Shown here: positions 45,818 to 57,400 of the stretch, piece after piece | Layout of the letters: each line of letters begins with the position of its first letter | Numbering within the stretch: the first letter of the stretch is position 1 | DNA from: Candidatus Gastranaerophilales bacterium | Lineage (GTDB): Bacteria > Cyanobacteriota > Vampirovibrionia > Gastranaerophilales > Gastranaerophilaceae | Assembly: GCA_944326425.1 (NCBI GenBank) | Contig: CALVDX010000003.1 | Coordinates: 94,983-158,982, forward strand | DNA: 64,000 bases | Direction: 5' to 3' | Notes under the pieces: generated by a model | The model's input: the letters and a program-made list of their open reading frames with translations, nothing else | Databases searched by the model: none | What the model was told of the DNA's origin: nothing | Position numbers and translations under genes: made by a program

Positions 45818-46447
45818 ATGAGCGAAACATTAATAGATTTATTAACAAAGGAAAAACTATATCCCATAATAAGATGTTCCGATCCTGATGAAGCAATTGA
45901 AATCGGTCATGCAATGATAAAGGGCGGAATAAAGATTCTGGAGGTAAATATTGAAACTCCGGATTTATATAGAGCGGTGCAGGAGCTTTCTAAAGATGCC
46001 TATATTTGTGCAGGCAGTATAATAACATCACTTCAGGCACAGATGGCAATAGATTGCGGGGCTGTAATGTTTTCAAGCCCGATATTTCAGATGAATCTTG
46101 TTAAAATCTCGAAAAATAAGAGAGTTCCTTTCATTGCAGGGGTTTCAACAGCAAATGAAGCTTATGCGGCATGGAAGGCAAGAGTTTTATTAACAAAATT
46201 ATTTCCGACAACAGCACTCGGCGGTATAACTTATATCGGCGACCTGCTCCGTCAAATGCCTTTCTTGAGTCTTATGCCGACTGGAAATATAAAACTGGAT
46301 GAAGTAATAGGCTATATAAGAGCAGGAGCAAAATGCGTCGGGGTCGGACGTGATTTATATGCTGATTTTACGCCTAACGAAATTACAGAGAGAGTAAAAT
46401 CTACGTTGAATGATATAAAGGATTATACAAATTGGACAAACAATTAG
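45818..46447 (+). CDS. eda: 2-dehydro-3-deoxy-phosphogluconate (KDPG) aldolase
   Basis: Cleaves KDPG to pyruvate and glyceraldehyde 3-phosphate. 209 residues: YPIIRCSDPDEAIEIGHAMIKGG, the general-base Glu42 in LEVNIET, AGSIITSLQAQMAIDCGA, FIAGVSTANEA, the Schiff-base Lys127 in TKLFPTTALGG, and LMPTGNI. Coupled to a PfkB kinase of the KDG kinase type, which together would degrade 2-keto-3-deoxygluconate from uronates or pectin. No edd is present in the window. The ribosome site is a weak AAAGGAT. The kinase gene begins 16 bp inside its 3' end. Confidence 0.9.
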   Translation: MSETLIDLLTKEKLYPIIRCSDPDEAIEIGHAMIKGGIKILEVNIETPDLYRAVQELSKDAYICAGSIITSLQAQMAIDCGAVMFSSPIFQMNLVKISKNKRVPFIAGVSTANEAYAAWKARVLLTKLFPTTALGGITYIGDLLRQMPFLSLMPTGNIKLDEVIGYIRAGAKCVGVGRDLYADFTPNEITERVKSTLNDIKDYTNWTNN

Positions 46448-47364
46448 ATTTAGCGGTTATAGGCGAATGCCTTATTGAATTATCGTCGTGTGCAAAGCTT
46501 GAAAATGCTGTAGAATTTCGTAAAAGCTACGGCGGAGATAGTGTAATTTCTGCACTTATGGCATCAAAACTTGGTACAGAAACAGCTTTTATCACAAAAC
46601 TCGGCAATGACGGTTTCGGACGGTACATTTATGAGCAGTTGCAAAAAGATAATATAGATACTTCCCATATTGAATTTGTGCAGGAACAAAACGGTGTTTA
46701 TATTGCGGCGCGTCCGGAGGGGGATAAAAACGAATTTTACTATTACAAACGTAAATCCGCGGCAACAAAATTAAATGATGACGATATAACCGAAGATTTA
46801 ATTTCGTCGTTTAAATGTCTTTATTCTACAGGGGTTACGCAGTCACTCTCACTGTCGGCAAGAAATGCCGTAAAAAAAAGTTTCAGAATAGCTAAAGAAA
46901 AAGAATTAATAACAGCTTATGACCCTAATTATACATCGTGCTTTATGTATTCAGACGAATCAAAGGAGTTTCTTGAAGAAATTCTGCCTTACACTGATGT
47001 AATTTTTATGAGTCTTAAAAATGATGCTCCGCACCTCTTTGAATCACCGTCCTACGAGCATATAGCAAAAAAACTCGGTGATTACGGGGTTGAAACAATT
47101 GTTATAAAATCGAGAATTGATGGCGGATATTACATTTTTTATAACGGAGAAAAGCGGTTTTGCGAATTCTTTAATAAACTCCCTGTTGTTGATTTAACAG
47201 CTTCCGGAGATGCGTTTAACGGTGCGTTTCTTCATTCATATATTTCAGGCTACAACCCGTTTGAATCTGCAAAATATGCTGCTGTTGCTGCCGGATTACA
47301 AGCTTCTAAAACAGGTGCAGTATCTGCCCTCCCGTCTAAGGAAGAAATAGCGGAGTATCTTTAA
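46432..47364 (+). CDS. kdgK: PfkB-family sugar kinase, probable 2-keto-3-deoxygluconate kinase
   Basis: 310 residues. Ribokinase/PfkB fold: AVIGECLIELSS, FRKSYGGDSVISALMASKLG (N-terminal signature), and LPVVDLTASGDAFNGAFLHSYISG with the catalytic Asp of the GD motif. The C-terminal GAVSALPSKEEI is also typical. The substrate is inferred from coupling with eda, since KDG kinase feeds KDPG to the aldolase; other sugars cannot be excluded. The start is TTG at 46432, overlapping eda by 16 bp, and the stop overlaps csaB (TAATG). Confidence 0.82.
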   Translation: MDKQLDLAVIGECLIELSSCAKLENAVEFRKSYGGDSVISALMASKLGTETAFITKLGNDGFGRYIYEQLQKDNIDTSHIEFVQEQNGVYIAARPEGDKNEFYYYKRKSAATKLNDDDITEDLISSFKCLYSTGVTQSLSLSARNAVKKSFRIAKEKELITAYDPNYTSCFMYSDESKEFLEEILPYTDVIFMSLKNDAPHLFESPSYEHIAKKLGDYGVETIVIKSRIDGGYYIFYNGEKRFCEFFNKLPVVDLTASGDAFNGAFLHSYISGYNPFESAKYAAVAAGLQASKTGAVSALPSKEEIAEYL

Positions 47365-48350
47365 TGAAAAAAGCTGTTTGTTCCGGGTATTACGGCTTTG
47401 ACAACTTTGGTGATGATGCGGTTTTATATGTGCTTGTTAAATTATTCTCAAAAAAGTACGATTTAACTGTTTTTTCTGCAAATCCTGAAAAAACCTCAAA
47501 GGAATATAATGTAAAATCAGTGTATTCTTTTGATTATTTAAAGGTTTTGTCTGAAATAATGAAGTCGGATGTTCTAATTTCCGGCGGCGGAAGCCTTTTA
47601 CAGGATGTAACGAGCAAAAAAAGCCTTATTTATTATCTTGGCTTAATCTTTGCCGCAACACTGCTAAAAAAAGATGTGATTATTTTTGCGCAGGGGCTGG
47701 GCCCATTCCGTTCAAAAATATCACAAATTCTTACTAAATTAGCTTTAAAAAGGTGTAAACTTATCACAGTAAGAGACACTGACAGCCAGAGACTTTTAAA
47801 TGACTGGGGTATAGACTCAAAACTTGTATGCGATCCGGTATTTACATTTGATATTAAATCGGCAAACAAACAAAATACAATCGGGATACAACTTCGTTCT
47901 TTCATTGGAGTAAATGATGACTTTTTAAAAAGGCTTGCGGAGGCTGTTAACACAACATTTTATGATAAAGATGTTGTTATTTTTTCTTTGCAGCCGTCAA
48001 TAGACATGGAAGTTTGCACAAGATTTAAAGAGTTTTTAGGGCGTGAAGCTGTTATTAAAAACGGACTTGGAGTTAAAGAGACAGCAGAAGAGATTTCAAA
48101 GTTGGACTATCTTATAGCAATGAGGTTTCATGCAATTCTTGCCGGACTTATGTCAGGGGTAAAAGTTCTCCCTGTATCTTATGACAAAAAAGTTTCGTTT
48201 CTTTCGCTGGAAGCTGGTGTAGACTATATTGAATTAAACCATCCGGATGGGCTGGAAGAAAAAATTAAAATATTAAAAGATACAAAGCCGCGTGATCTTT
48301 CAGGCTGGCTAAAGACAAAGAGACTGGATGTAAATATTTTTGATATATAA
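47364..48350 (+). CDS. csaB: Polysaccharide pyruvyltransferase CsaB family protein
   Basis: 328 residues. GYYGFDNFGDDAVLYVLV (N-terminal signature), DVLISGGGSLLQDVTS, IFAQGLGPFRSKISQ, LITVRDTDSQRLLNDWG and AMRFHAILAGLMSGVKVLPVSYDKK match the CsaB/CsaB-like branch of the PS_pyruv_trans family. Family members add pyruvyl ketals to cell-wall polysaccharide. In Gram-positives this anchors SLH-domain proteins, and it is widespread in cyanobacteria, whose porins carry SLH domains. It is translationally coupled to kdgK but functionally unlinked. It ends 59 bp before pyrH. Confidence 0.88.
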   Translation: MKKAVCSGYYGFDNFGDDAVLYVLVKLFSKKYDLTVFSANPEKTSKEYNVKSVYSFDYLKVLSEIMKSDVLISGGGSLLQDVTSKKSLIYYLGLIFAATLLKKDVIIFAQGLGPFRSKISQILTKLALKRCKLITVRDTDSQRLLNDWGIDSKLVCDPVFTFDIKSANKQNTIGIQLRSFIGVNDDFLKRLAEAVNTTFYDKDVVIFSLQPSIDMEVCTRFKEFLGREAVIKNGLGVKETAEEISKLDYLIAMRFHAILAGLMSGVKVLPVSYDKKVSFLSLEAGVDYIELNHPDGLEEKIKILKDTKPRDLSGWLKTKRLDVNIFDI

Positions 48351-48362
48351 CTTAACGTTTTG

Positions 48363-48391
48363 TTTACAATAGTAAAAATTTAAGATAGGAT
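48363..48391 (+). promoter_or_regulatory. Putative promoter of pyrH-frr-cdsA-rnc
   Basis: TTTACA (48363-48368), a 17-bp spacer and TAGGAT (48386-48391) lie 19 bp before the pyrH start, with AGGAG between. It is close to the csaB stop, so readthrough from upstream is also possible. Confidence 0.5.
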
Positions 48392-48409
48392 AAGAAAAAG
48401 GAGTTTAGT

Positions 48410-49126
48410 ATGAGTTCCAAATACAAGAGAGTACTTTTAAAGATAAGCGGTGAAGCACTCTTAGGCGATCAGGAATTTGGTATATCACAGATACCGGTTG
48501 AGGATATTTGTAAAGAAATTAAATCCATATTAGATATGGGTGTTCAGGTTGCGGTTGTTGTAGGCGGGGGAAATATTTTTCGCGGTGTAAAAAACAGTGC
48601 CAAATTTGGTATGGACAGAGCATCAGGAGATTATATAGGGATGCTGGCTACTGTAATGAATGCAATTACGCTGCAAAGCTGCCTTAAAAATATGAATATT
48701 GATTGCAGAATACAAACTGCAATTTCAATGAATCAAATTGCGGAACCTTATATAAGATTTAAGGCAATAAGACACCTTGAAAAAGGAAGAGTTGTTATTT
48801 TTGCTGCAGGAACAGGGAATCCGTTCTTTACAACGGATACAGCATCTGCGCTTAGAGCTTCCGAAATCAATGCTGACGTTATGCTTATGGCTAAAAATGG
48901 TGTTGACGGAGTTTATACAGACGATCCCAAGCTTAATCCTGCCGCAAAAAAGATTGATAATATGACCTATGATGATATTATTAAACAGGATTTAAAAATA
49001 ATGGATACATCAGCCTGCGCACTCTGCAAACAGAATCACATACCGATTGTTGTATTTGATTTTAATGCAAAAGGCGGGTTGGCAAAAATTATGAATGATG
49101 AAAAAATAGGCACGTATATAAGTTAA
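48410..49126 (+). CDS. pyrH: UMP kinase
   Basis: Phosphorylates UMP to UDP. 238 residues of the amino-acid-kinase fold: KRVLLKISGEALLGD, VVVGGGNIFRG, DYIGMLATVMNAITLQ, GTGNPFFTTDTASALRA and NGVDGVYTDDPKLNP, all bacterial PyrH signatures. It is distinct from eukaryotic UMP/CMP kinases. First gene of pyrH-frr-cdsA-rnc; pyrH-frr adjacency is conserved across bacteria. AGGAG precedes the ATG. Confidence 0.97.
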   Translation: MSSKYKRVLLKISGEALLGDQEFGISQIPVEDICKEIKSILDMGVQVAVVVGGGNIFRGVKNSAKFGMDRASGDYIGMLATVMNAITLQSCLKNMNIDCRIQTAISMNQIAEPYIRFKAIRHLEKGRVVIFAAGTGNPFFTTDTASALRASEINADVMLMAKNGVDGVYTDDPKLNPAAKKIDNMTYDDIIKQDLKIMDTSACALCKQNHIPIVVFDFNAKGGLAKIMNDEKIGTYIS

Positions 49127-49136
49127 GGAGAAAATA

Positions 49137-49703
49137 ATGTCTGAAGCAGTAGAAGAATTATTATTGTTATGCGAAGAAAAAATGGAAAAAGCAATTACCC
49201 AGATGAAACGGGAATTTGCCTCTGTAAGAACAGGTCGTGCAAATCCGGGAATCTTAGATAAGGTATCTGTTGATTATTACGGTGTGCCGACACCGCTCAG
49301 ACAAATGTCTCAGGTTTCTGTAGCGGAAGGGACAACGCTTGTTATCACACCTTATGATAAGTCTATTATTAAGGAAATTGAAAAGGCTTTAATTAAGGCA
49401 GAATTAGGTATCACCCCGAATTCTGACGGTATTTGTATCAGGCTGCCTTTCCCGCCTTTAACGGAGGAGAGACGTAAAGCTACTGCAAAAGAAGTTAAAA
49501 AATACGGTGAAGATGCAAAGGTTGCAGTAAGAAACGTAAGACGCGATATTACTGATGACGTTAAGAAGATTGAAAAATCTGAAAATCTTTCTGAGGATAC
49601 CGCTAAGGATTATCAGGATAAAATTCAAAAATTAACCGATAAATATACAGGAATCATTGATACACTGGTTGCAGAAAAAGAAAAAGAGGTTCTTACCGTA
49701 TAA
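49137..49703 (+). CDS. frr: Ribosome recycling factor
   Basis: With EF-G, splits post-termination ribosomes. 188 residues: a long helical hairpin with EEKMEKAITQMKREFASVRTGRANPGILDKV, VDYYGVPTPLRQMSQVSVAEG, LPFPPLTEERRKATAKEVKKY and AVRNVRRDITDDVKK. The length fits the family (about 185). It starts 10 bp after pyrH with AAGGAG upstream, and its stop overlaps the cdsA start (TAATG). Confidence 0.97.
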   Translation: MSEAVEELLLLCEEKMEKAITQMKREFASVRTGRANPGILDKVSVDYYGVPTPLRQMSQVSVAEGTTLVITPYDKSIIKEIEKALIKAELGITPNSDGICIRLPFPPLTEERRKATAKEVKKYGEDAKVAVRNVRRDITDDVKKIEKSENLSEDTAKDYQDKIQKLTDKYTGIIDTLVAEKEKEVLTV

Positions 49704-50587
49704 TGAATGTAAAAAGAATTACAACAGGAGTGCTGTTAGGGCTGTTGGTTTTCCTGTCGCTGATATCTGGCGGGTGGATGCTTTCGGCGCTGGTATTTCT
49801 GTTTATTCTTATGGCTTCAAGAGAATATGTAAAAATACTAAAGAATAAAGGTTTTTTGCCAAGCTTTGGGATTATGGTGACAGCAACTGTTGCATTAACA
49901 TTCCTTGCACACTTTAACAAATTTTCGCTTGTTGCGCCGGCATTTTCACTGCTGTCTATTCTTGCGCTTATGTGGGTGCTGTTTCGCGGAAGCCAGCCCT
50001 ATATTGCTAATGCGGCTACAACTATTTTGGGCTTTGTTTATTGTGCGTGGTTCCCGCTGCATTTGTTATTCTTAAGAAGCCTTCCTGCATATAACTGCGG
50101 AAAAGGGATACTATCCTGTTTCCTCGGGTGCACCGGCCTAGGGTATGTTATATTACTCTTTTTTGTAGTACTTGTAACAGATGTAGGGTGTTATTATTTT
50201 GGCACAAGGTTTGGTAAACACAAACTTGCTCCGGTTATAAGTCCGAATAAAACATGGGAAGGTGCAATCGGCGGTTCAATTTCGGCTGTTCTTGTATCGT
50301 TTTTTATAGGCTGGCTGCTCGGGTTTGAGTGGTATCATTCATTGTTTACAGGTATTGTTATTACAGTATTTGCGCAGATTGGAGATTTATGCGAATCCAT
50401 GTTTAAACGGGATGCAGGGGTAAAAGATTCCGGAGACACACTCCCGGGACATGGCGGCTTTCTTGATAGAGCAGACAGCTATATCTTAACTACGCCTATT
50501 TTGTTTTATTATTTCAAGTATGTTGTACTAACAGGAATTTTAAAGGTTAATTTATTCATATTTATCAGGAATTTCTTTAATGTATGA
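49703..50587 (+). CDS. cdsA: Phosphatidate cytidylyltransferase
   Basis: Makes CDP-diacylglycerol, the precursor of all bacterial phospholipids, in the inner membrane. 294 residues with seven to eight hydrophobic segments and the signature SMFKRDAGVKDSGDTLPGHGGFLDRADSYI near the C-terminus, preceded by ISPNKTWEGAIGGSISA. Overlaps frr by one base and rnc by 8 bp, so the four genes are tightly coupled. Confidence 0.95.
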   Translation: MNVKRITTGVLLGLLVFLSLISGGWMLSALVFLFILMASREYVKILKNKGFLPSFGIMVTATVALTFLAHFNKFSLVAPAFSLLSILALMWVLFRGSQPYIANAATTILGFVYCAWFPLHLLFLRSLPAYNCGKGILSCFLGCTGLGYVILLFFVVLVTDVGCYYFGTRFGKHKLAPVISPNKTWEGAIGGSISAVLVSFFIGWLLGFEWYHSLFTGIVITVFAQIGDLCESMFKRDAGVKDSGDTLPGHGGFLDRADSYILTTPILFYYFKYVVLTGILKVNLFIFIRNFFNV

Positions 50588-51269
50588 TGAGCTTTTAGAA
50601 CTTTGGGGAATAAGAACAGAGCGGATGGACTTAATCAGAACGGCATTTACTCACCCGTCATGTACAAGTGATGAAAGTATGTCTTGCCCTGAGAATTACG
50701 AGCGGCTTGAATTTTTAGGCGATGCCGTTTTAAAACTCGTTGTATCATCAATTCTTTATAATACATATCCTGATTTAAATGAAGGCAGACTTTCAAAAAT
50801 ACGTTCGTTCTTAGTTGCTGATAGTACACTTGCAAAACTGTCATTTAAACTGGGACTTGACAAGTTATTAATTCTTTCAAGGAGTGAAGAAAAATGCGGC
50901 GGACGGAAACGTGTTTCAAATAATGCCTGCGTATTTGAAGCGCTTTTAGGTGCATTTTATTTAGATGGAAAAATAGAAGAGACAGCGGCATTTCTAAAAA
51001 AAATATTAGCCCCTGAGATAGACGAAGTTGTAAAAAATCTTGATAAATATAACGCTAAAGAAGTGCTGCAGGAATACACACAGTCTAAGGACAAGACCTT
51101 ACCAGAATATAATGTCGTCAAAATTTCAGGTCCGCCGCATAAACCATGCTTTGAAGTGGAAGTTCTTTATCAGGGAAAAGTTTTAGGCAGCGGTACAGGG
51201 GCATCTAAAAAAGAGGCACAACAGAATGCAGCATTTGAAGCATGTAAAAAATTGGGGATTTATGAATAG
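50580..51269 (+). CDS. rnc: Ribonuclease III
   Basis: Double-strand-specific endonuclease for rRNA and mRNA processing. 229 residues. The catalytic domain carries TAFTHPSC and NYERLEFLGDAVLKLV (Glu41, Asp48), with VFEALLGAFYLDGK supplying the second acidic pair. A C-terminal dsRNA-binding domain follows (AKEVLQEYTQSK, PCFEVEVLYQGKVLGSGTGASKKEAQQNAA). It starts inside the cdsA 3' end and is convergent with the giant fliD-like gene. Confidence 0.97.
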   Translation: MYDELLELWGIRTERMDLIRTAFTHPSCTSDESMSCPENYERLEFLGDAVLKLVVSSILYNTYPDLNEGRLSKIRSFLVADSTLAKLSFKLGLDKLLILSRSEEKCGGRKRVSNNACVFEALLGAFYLDGKIEETAAFLKKILAPEIDEVVKNLDKYNAKEVLQEYTQSKDKTLPEYNVVKISGPPHKPCFEVEVLYQGKVLGSGTGASKKEAQQNAAFEACKKLGIYE

Positions 51270-51442
51270 GTTTCAGCCGGGGTAAATTTTACCAGGTTTG
51301 CGGGTTGATTTTTCCCCTCGCAGTGGGTGAGGTTTCTGTTGTTTACCGTTCCCCCTCCGGGCAAAAAGCGCACCTTCTCCTCATATAGGAGAAGGCACCC
51401 CTCTACCAGCGGGAGAGGGATCGAAGGGACGTGGTTGCGGGG
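51270..51442. other. Convergent intergenic gap with palindromes
   Basis: Contains CCTTCTCCT-ATA-AGGAGAAGG type symmetry near 51371-51395 and CCCTCTA...GGGAGAGGG next to it. These may terminate both rnc and the fliD-like gene. No T tract typical of an intrinsic terminator is obvious. Confidence 0.5.
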
Positions 51443-54400
51443 TTATACGATACTACCGGAGATGAAGTTGGAGTAATTAGATTTCATGTTGGAGTAGAGG
51501 AGTTCCATGTTGGAGAACTTGTTTTCGAGCATGGACTTGTAGAAATCGACCTTGGCAGAAGCTTTAGCTATTTGATTGTCATAATTTGCAATATCCCTGT
51601 TAATAGCATTGTTTTTGGTAGTGAAATACCCGCCTGTAGAAAGCATTTCCTCAACAAGATTTTCAACCCTTGTAAAAATACCCGGATTGTCAACAGTACC
51701 AACGAGAAGAAGCTTAACATCGTTTTCAGATTCATTAAGCGCGTTGGTGAATTTCTCTGTATCAAGATAGAGTGAGTAAATGTCAGCAGTCATAGCCGAA
51801 CTTGCCCCCTCTGTTGAAATACCCACAGCAGCAAGATTTCTGAACTTGGTGGTGCCGTTAGTCCCCTTAGATGTAAGCATAGATGTAATCTGATTCTTGA
51901 GACCGTTAAGAGCCGTATCCCCGTGAAGATCACCGGAAATAGAAAGCGCAGAGGTTAACTCTGAAATAAGAGTGTTGTAAGCATCAAGCGTCTCTTGTAC
52001 CGCATCTATAATCCCCTGCGTATCACGCTCTACCGTAATGGTAACATACTCACCCTCCGTTACATCTTTAATGTTAACAGTAAGTCCTTCAATACGTGAA
52101 ACATCACTGGTGATAGTATTAGAAGTCGCAACAATCCTCGTACCGTTAATGGTAACAATAGCATTGTTACCCAGTGCCTGATTGTATGTAGCAAGCCTTT
52201 CAACACCGTTGTCATCAAAGGTAACAAGTCCGAATATTTCAGCGATATTGCTGGTACCGGATTGAATATTAACATAGGATGCACCTAAGGAGTTAGAAGT
52301 AATAACCATTTTGCCGTTGATATTATCCCAGTAAACGGTGGCATTAGCGGCTTCATTGCGGTTAATTTCATTAACGAGAGAAGCAATTGTTGTTTCAGAT
52401 GTAATAGTAAATTCAGCGTTACCGATAGTAAATGTACCTTCAGTAACATCACCGAGGCGGAATATACCTGACTGGGTTATTTTAGATGCTGCAGATGCTT
52501 TATAAAGGGAGGTCTCGCCTGTAATTTTATTTGTACCGTTAGAGGTCAAATTAAAGATGGTAGCAATGTTGGTGGTATCTGTGGAGGTACCAATGAGGAG
52601 TTCAACGCCATCAGCGGCTTCGAGTGTAAATCTGCCGTCGGAAGTAAGTGAGGCAGTAACGGAACCATTGGTTGCGGAGGAGATTCTGGAGATAACATTT
52701 TGGAGCGTATCGGTTGAATCTACATATACATTAACGATAGCACCGTTAACACCTATTGAAAAGTCACCTGAAGTAACATCAAGTGTTTCCAGGGTAGTGG
52801 AATTATCTGCGTAGTTAACGATGGATAGGTATCGTATTTCATCGGAGACGACAGTAATCGGGTCATCGTTTTGCATCCACTGTTCAACACCGTTTGCTTG
52901 GATTTTGAGGTTATCAATAAGGTTAGAGGAACCGCCTGTAACTTCTACTTTACCGAGCCCATTGTGTATTGTAATAACGCCATCCTGCATGTAAGCGGTG
53001 ACTCCTATATTTTGGAATTTTTCCAATACATCGCCTAAGGTATCATCTTCTTCAATATTAATAACAGAGTTGGACAAATTACCGTCCTGATCATAAACGG
53101 AAATATACAGAGATCCTTTTGCTTTAGAATCGGCTGTATCGAAGTATGATGCAAGAGTATCTTCCGTAGCAACGTAAACTTCATCTTCAAGGACTTCTGT
53201 AGTACCGTGGTAGGTAGCTTTAACGATATTATCATCAAGTCCCCAAGCTGAAACGAGGTTAGAGGTACCGTCTTTAAGAGTAATATCTCCTATACTTTGG
53301 ATAGTTATTTCACCGTTAGAATTAATATTTGCAGCAACTCCGTACGGGGAGAGGGCACTAAAGAATTGGGAAATAGTAGTATTGTCCTCAATAGCAATAG
53401 AAGTAATAATTTCGCCGTCTTTCAGCAGGTTGATATAACCGGCGGATACACCAAGGTCAGTAATTTTAGTAGAGCCGTTGGCGATATATTTAACGTCATC
53501 AGTATGAGCCGGGGAGATGTATGAAACAACTTTTTCAGTAGTAATGTAAGTTGGGGCATTTCCGGTGATGTAGGAGGCAAGGGTTCCTGTGAGTTTAAAT
53601 GTTGCATCTGTAGAGGTTGCGGATAGAGTGCCGTTATTAATTTCCGCATCAATACCAAGGGCTCCGAGGGCATCAATGATATCACCGACGTTTTCATCAG
53701 CGGAGAAACCTATAGTTTGGACAACGCCGTCGATTTCGACTCTGAGAGAAGCTCCTGAACCTAATCCTAAGTCTCTGAGTGTAGTAGTTTCGTCGGTTGT
53801 ATGAGTTGTAACGACTGTGAGGGTTTTGGAGTTAGTTTGGTCGTAGAGTTTAGCGCTATCCTGAGTTCTTGTAGTTAAACCGAGTTTAGATACGAGGTTA
53901 GAAGATTCGTCGGTGATATATTTATCGGAATCAGAGGAAACGACGAGTTTTCCGTTCTCCAGTTTTGCATCAAGTCCGTATCCGGCGAGTGCATTAATCA
54001 AGTCGCCTATTGAGGTATTTTCGTTAATAGAGATAGCTGTATTAATCCAGGTACCGTTATCATACACTTTAATCGCGCCGGTGGAAACTTCGAGGTCTAC
54101 AAGTTTTGTATCGTTATTAATAACTACGTCTGTAACGGACTCATTCATTTGTCCGTGGTAACCGGTGACTGTATCAAAGTTGGTATAGTTAGCGGAGTTG
54201 GAAGTAAGGATATTTCCTAATTCACCACCGAGTTTAAAATCGTGGAGGTCCGCATTAGCAGAGAGCTTACCGTTTGAATCAATAGAGGCATCAATACCGT
54301 AGACGGCGAGGGTATCGAGGACATTTTGTACTGTTTCGTTATTACCAAATGCAAGTGAATAAATAACTCCGTCAACGGTCAAGCGCAGTTCTGCGTTGTT

Positions 54401-57400
54401 ATTAAAACCGAGGTCAGCCATGGTAGTAGATGAGGTAATAGTGTATACCGTATCATATTCAAGGGTCTTTGAGGTTGTAGAAGTAAACACGGTATTTATA
54501 TCTTTATTGATAGTGAAGCCCAGTTTAGTAACCAGATCTGAGGTTTCATTCATAATGTACATGTCTGAGTCAGCGGAGAGGTATATTTGTCCATTTTTAA
54601 GTTCAGCTTGTATGCCATAGGAGTCGAGGGCGGTAAAGAGGTCATCGATGGTGGTATCCGCGTTTACGTTAAATACGCGTGAGATATAGTTCCCGTTGTC
54701 ATATATTTTTATAGTACCTTCCGTGATTCCGAGGTAAACGAGTTTGGTTGTACCGTTAATAGGTACGGTATTAATTGATTCGGGGAGGGTAGCAGACCAT
54801 GCGGAAGTTGCTGTAGTAGTGGTAAATGATGGATTTTCGCCCAGCAGGTATTCTGCCAGAGTACCTGACAGCGAGAATTCAAAGAGTTCAGCGGCAGCAG
54901 AGAATTTACCGTTACTGATAGAGGAATTAATACCTATAGAGTTTAAATAAGAGATTACGTCATCCAGGGTATCCGAGGCGGCAAAGGTATGCGACAGGTT
55001 TCCGTTAGTTGTATTAACGTTCAATATTCTATCGGAGAGAGTTGGGAGGAAGTCTTCCAACTTTGTAGTACCTGTAAGGGGTGTAGTTTTTCTATTATCG
55101 AATACATTGGAGGTACTATTTTGATAATAGGTAGCGGAGGCAGTAATTGTAGAGAGTCCGAGGGCAGAAACAAGGTTAGATGAGCCTCCTGAGATAGTAC
55201 TGTCGTCGTTGGAGGTAATAACAAGGCGTCCATTAGTGAATTCAGCATTAAAGCCGTTTTTATTAAGGGCAACGATGAAATTGGAGAGAGTGCTGGTTGA
55301 AGTAACAGTAAATATTGCACTGCTTGAGCCTCCTGACACTTTATTAACGGTACCGTTAGATACACCAATTTGTGACAGCAGCGTATCCGGGGTACTGAAT
55401 GTAGTTGAAGTAGTAGTATAAGTTTTCTGGTCGCTACGGTAAGCCATGGTTTCGGTATCGGTCAAAGTGACCTGTACAGTTATTTGTTCTATGTAGGTAG
55501 AGGTTGTTTTTTCTGTAGTAGTGCGGATAGAGGTCATTGTTGTTATATCCGTATCTGTTTTTACTACAGTTGTAGTAGCGGTTGTTGTGACAGTTTTAGA
55601 CTGGATATTTGTATTTGTGGTTATCACCGTAACAGTTTTCGACTGGACATTTGTATTTGTTGTTATTGTAGTGACGGTTTTCGACTGGATATTAGTTTTT
55701 GTTGTTACAGTTGTGACGGTAGCCCGGACCGTTTGAGTACTGGTTACGGTTCGTACTGCGGTAGAGGAGCTTGTTGTAGTGATTGTTTTAGTTGCGGCTT
55801 CCGTGTTATGTTCAACAACTGTCTGCGTATTGACCAGCGTGCTTGTTGTTCGCATCGTTGTTGTAACACGGCTTGTCACGTCTGTATATATTGTTTGGAT
55901 TTCGGTGGTTGAACCGTTGTGTGTTATTGTTTGCGTTGTCACGTTCGTTTGCGTATAGGTTGTCGTTGTATACAACGTTTGCGTACTCGATGTATTGTGC
56001 GTTATCGTCTGCGTCGTCACGTTCGTTTGTGTTGAGGTCGTTGTTATAGACTGGGTGATCGTACTCGATGTGTTGTGAGTTATTGTTGTAGTATCCGGTG
56101 TAAGAGTAATTTTTCCTGTGGTATTTGTATACATCGTTCTCATCATATGCAATGTAGTTTCTTCGGTTATTGTCTGTTTAAGAGTAGTAGTTGTAACTAC
56201 CGGGTCATCCTTTTGATAGAGTAGCTCAACAAAAGAACTACCCGTAGAAGATAGCATTGTTACTGACTCGAGTCCGCTAATCATTAATGCGTTAGTTTGT
56301 GCTATTGATGCTACAACACCTGCATTATTTAAAAATACTGCAAAATTAGACAATGTACTGGTTGATCTAACTGTATAGGCCTTTATACCTGTTGATGAAC
56401 TAACTCTTATAACATCACCTTCTTTGAACAAGAATCTCATAGTAAAGTCTGTTCCATTTGAGAGCCCTCCTACTAAATCTACCAGTTTACTACTACCATT
56501 AACATTTGTAGAGCCTGAATCTACTATCATACTATTTAAGTTTATAGTTACATGGTCCGCAACTGCCTCCCCAGTTGAAATAATCGTCATTGTATGAATA
56601 ATGGTTTCTGTCGTGACAGTTGTTCTTACAATGTCTGTAGTTGTATAGAGAGTAGAAGCAGTACTAAGAGTAATTACAGTTTCTGTAGTCGGGGTTACTA
56701 CTGTAGTAAAAGTTTGAGGACGGGCCATTGCCGCATAGGTTTGAGTTATTAGATATTTATCTGTTGCCGCTTGATAAAAACTAGATGTTGAGACTGGCTT
56801 GCCAAATGCAGCTTCTAATATATAATATCCTTCTGGAACAATTCCTCCTGTATCAGAGTTATAATGTACTTGTAAGCTGCCATCATCACTAATATCAAAG
56901 GATACTTCTAATCCGGTTAAAGAAGATAAGCCAATTCCATCCAAAGCATTTTGAAATTTATCAAAATAATCTTTTATAGTATCTGTCGAGCTAACTTCAA
57001 ATGAAAACCCAGGAACCGTTACTCCAACGAGGGTAAAAGTAAAGTGTTCTACCGCACTGGAGAAAACATTTGATGATAGATCACCTCCGCTGCCAACGCT
57101 AACGCCCCCCCCTGATGTACCAGGATTGGTAAATGTAAATAATCTACTAAAATCTACCAATTCACCTAACTTAGTATCTTCTGTAATAGGTACAGCCTGT
57201 TGATAAGTAATAGTTTGAGAATTGTAAATAGTTTCAGTAGAGGAAGCGGAATTAGTTATCGTCTTAGTTGTCACGTTTGTTGTTGTAACATATGTCGTAT
57301 TAAAAATAACCTCAGTAGAAGAAGCTGCATTAGTAATAGTTTGGGATGTAACGATAGTATTGGTAGTATAGGAAGTCTGGGTGAGGATTTCAGTAGAAGT

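Noticed and set aside
51431..51775. A 114-codon plus-strand ORF opposite the FliD_C end
   Set aside because: It overlaps strongly conserved FliD_C coding sequence on the other strand and matches nothing recognisable.
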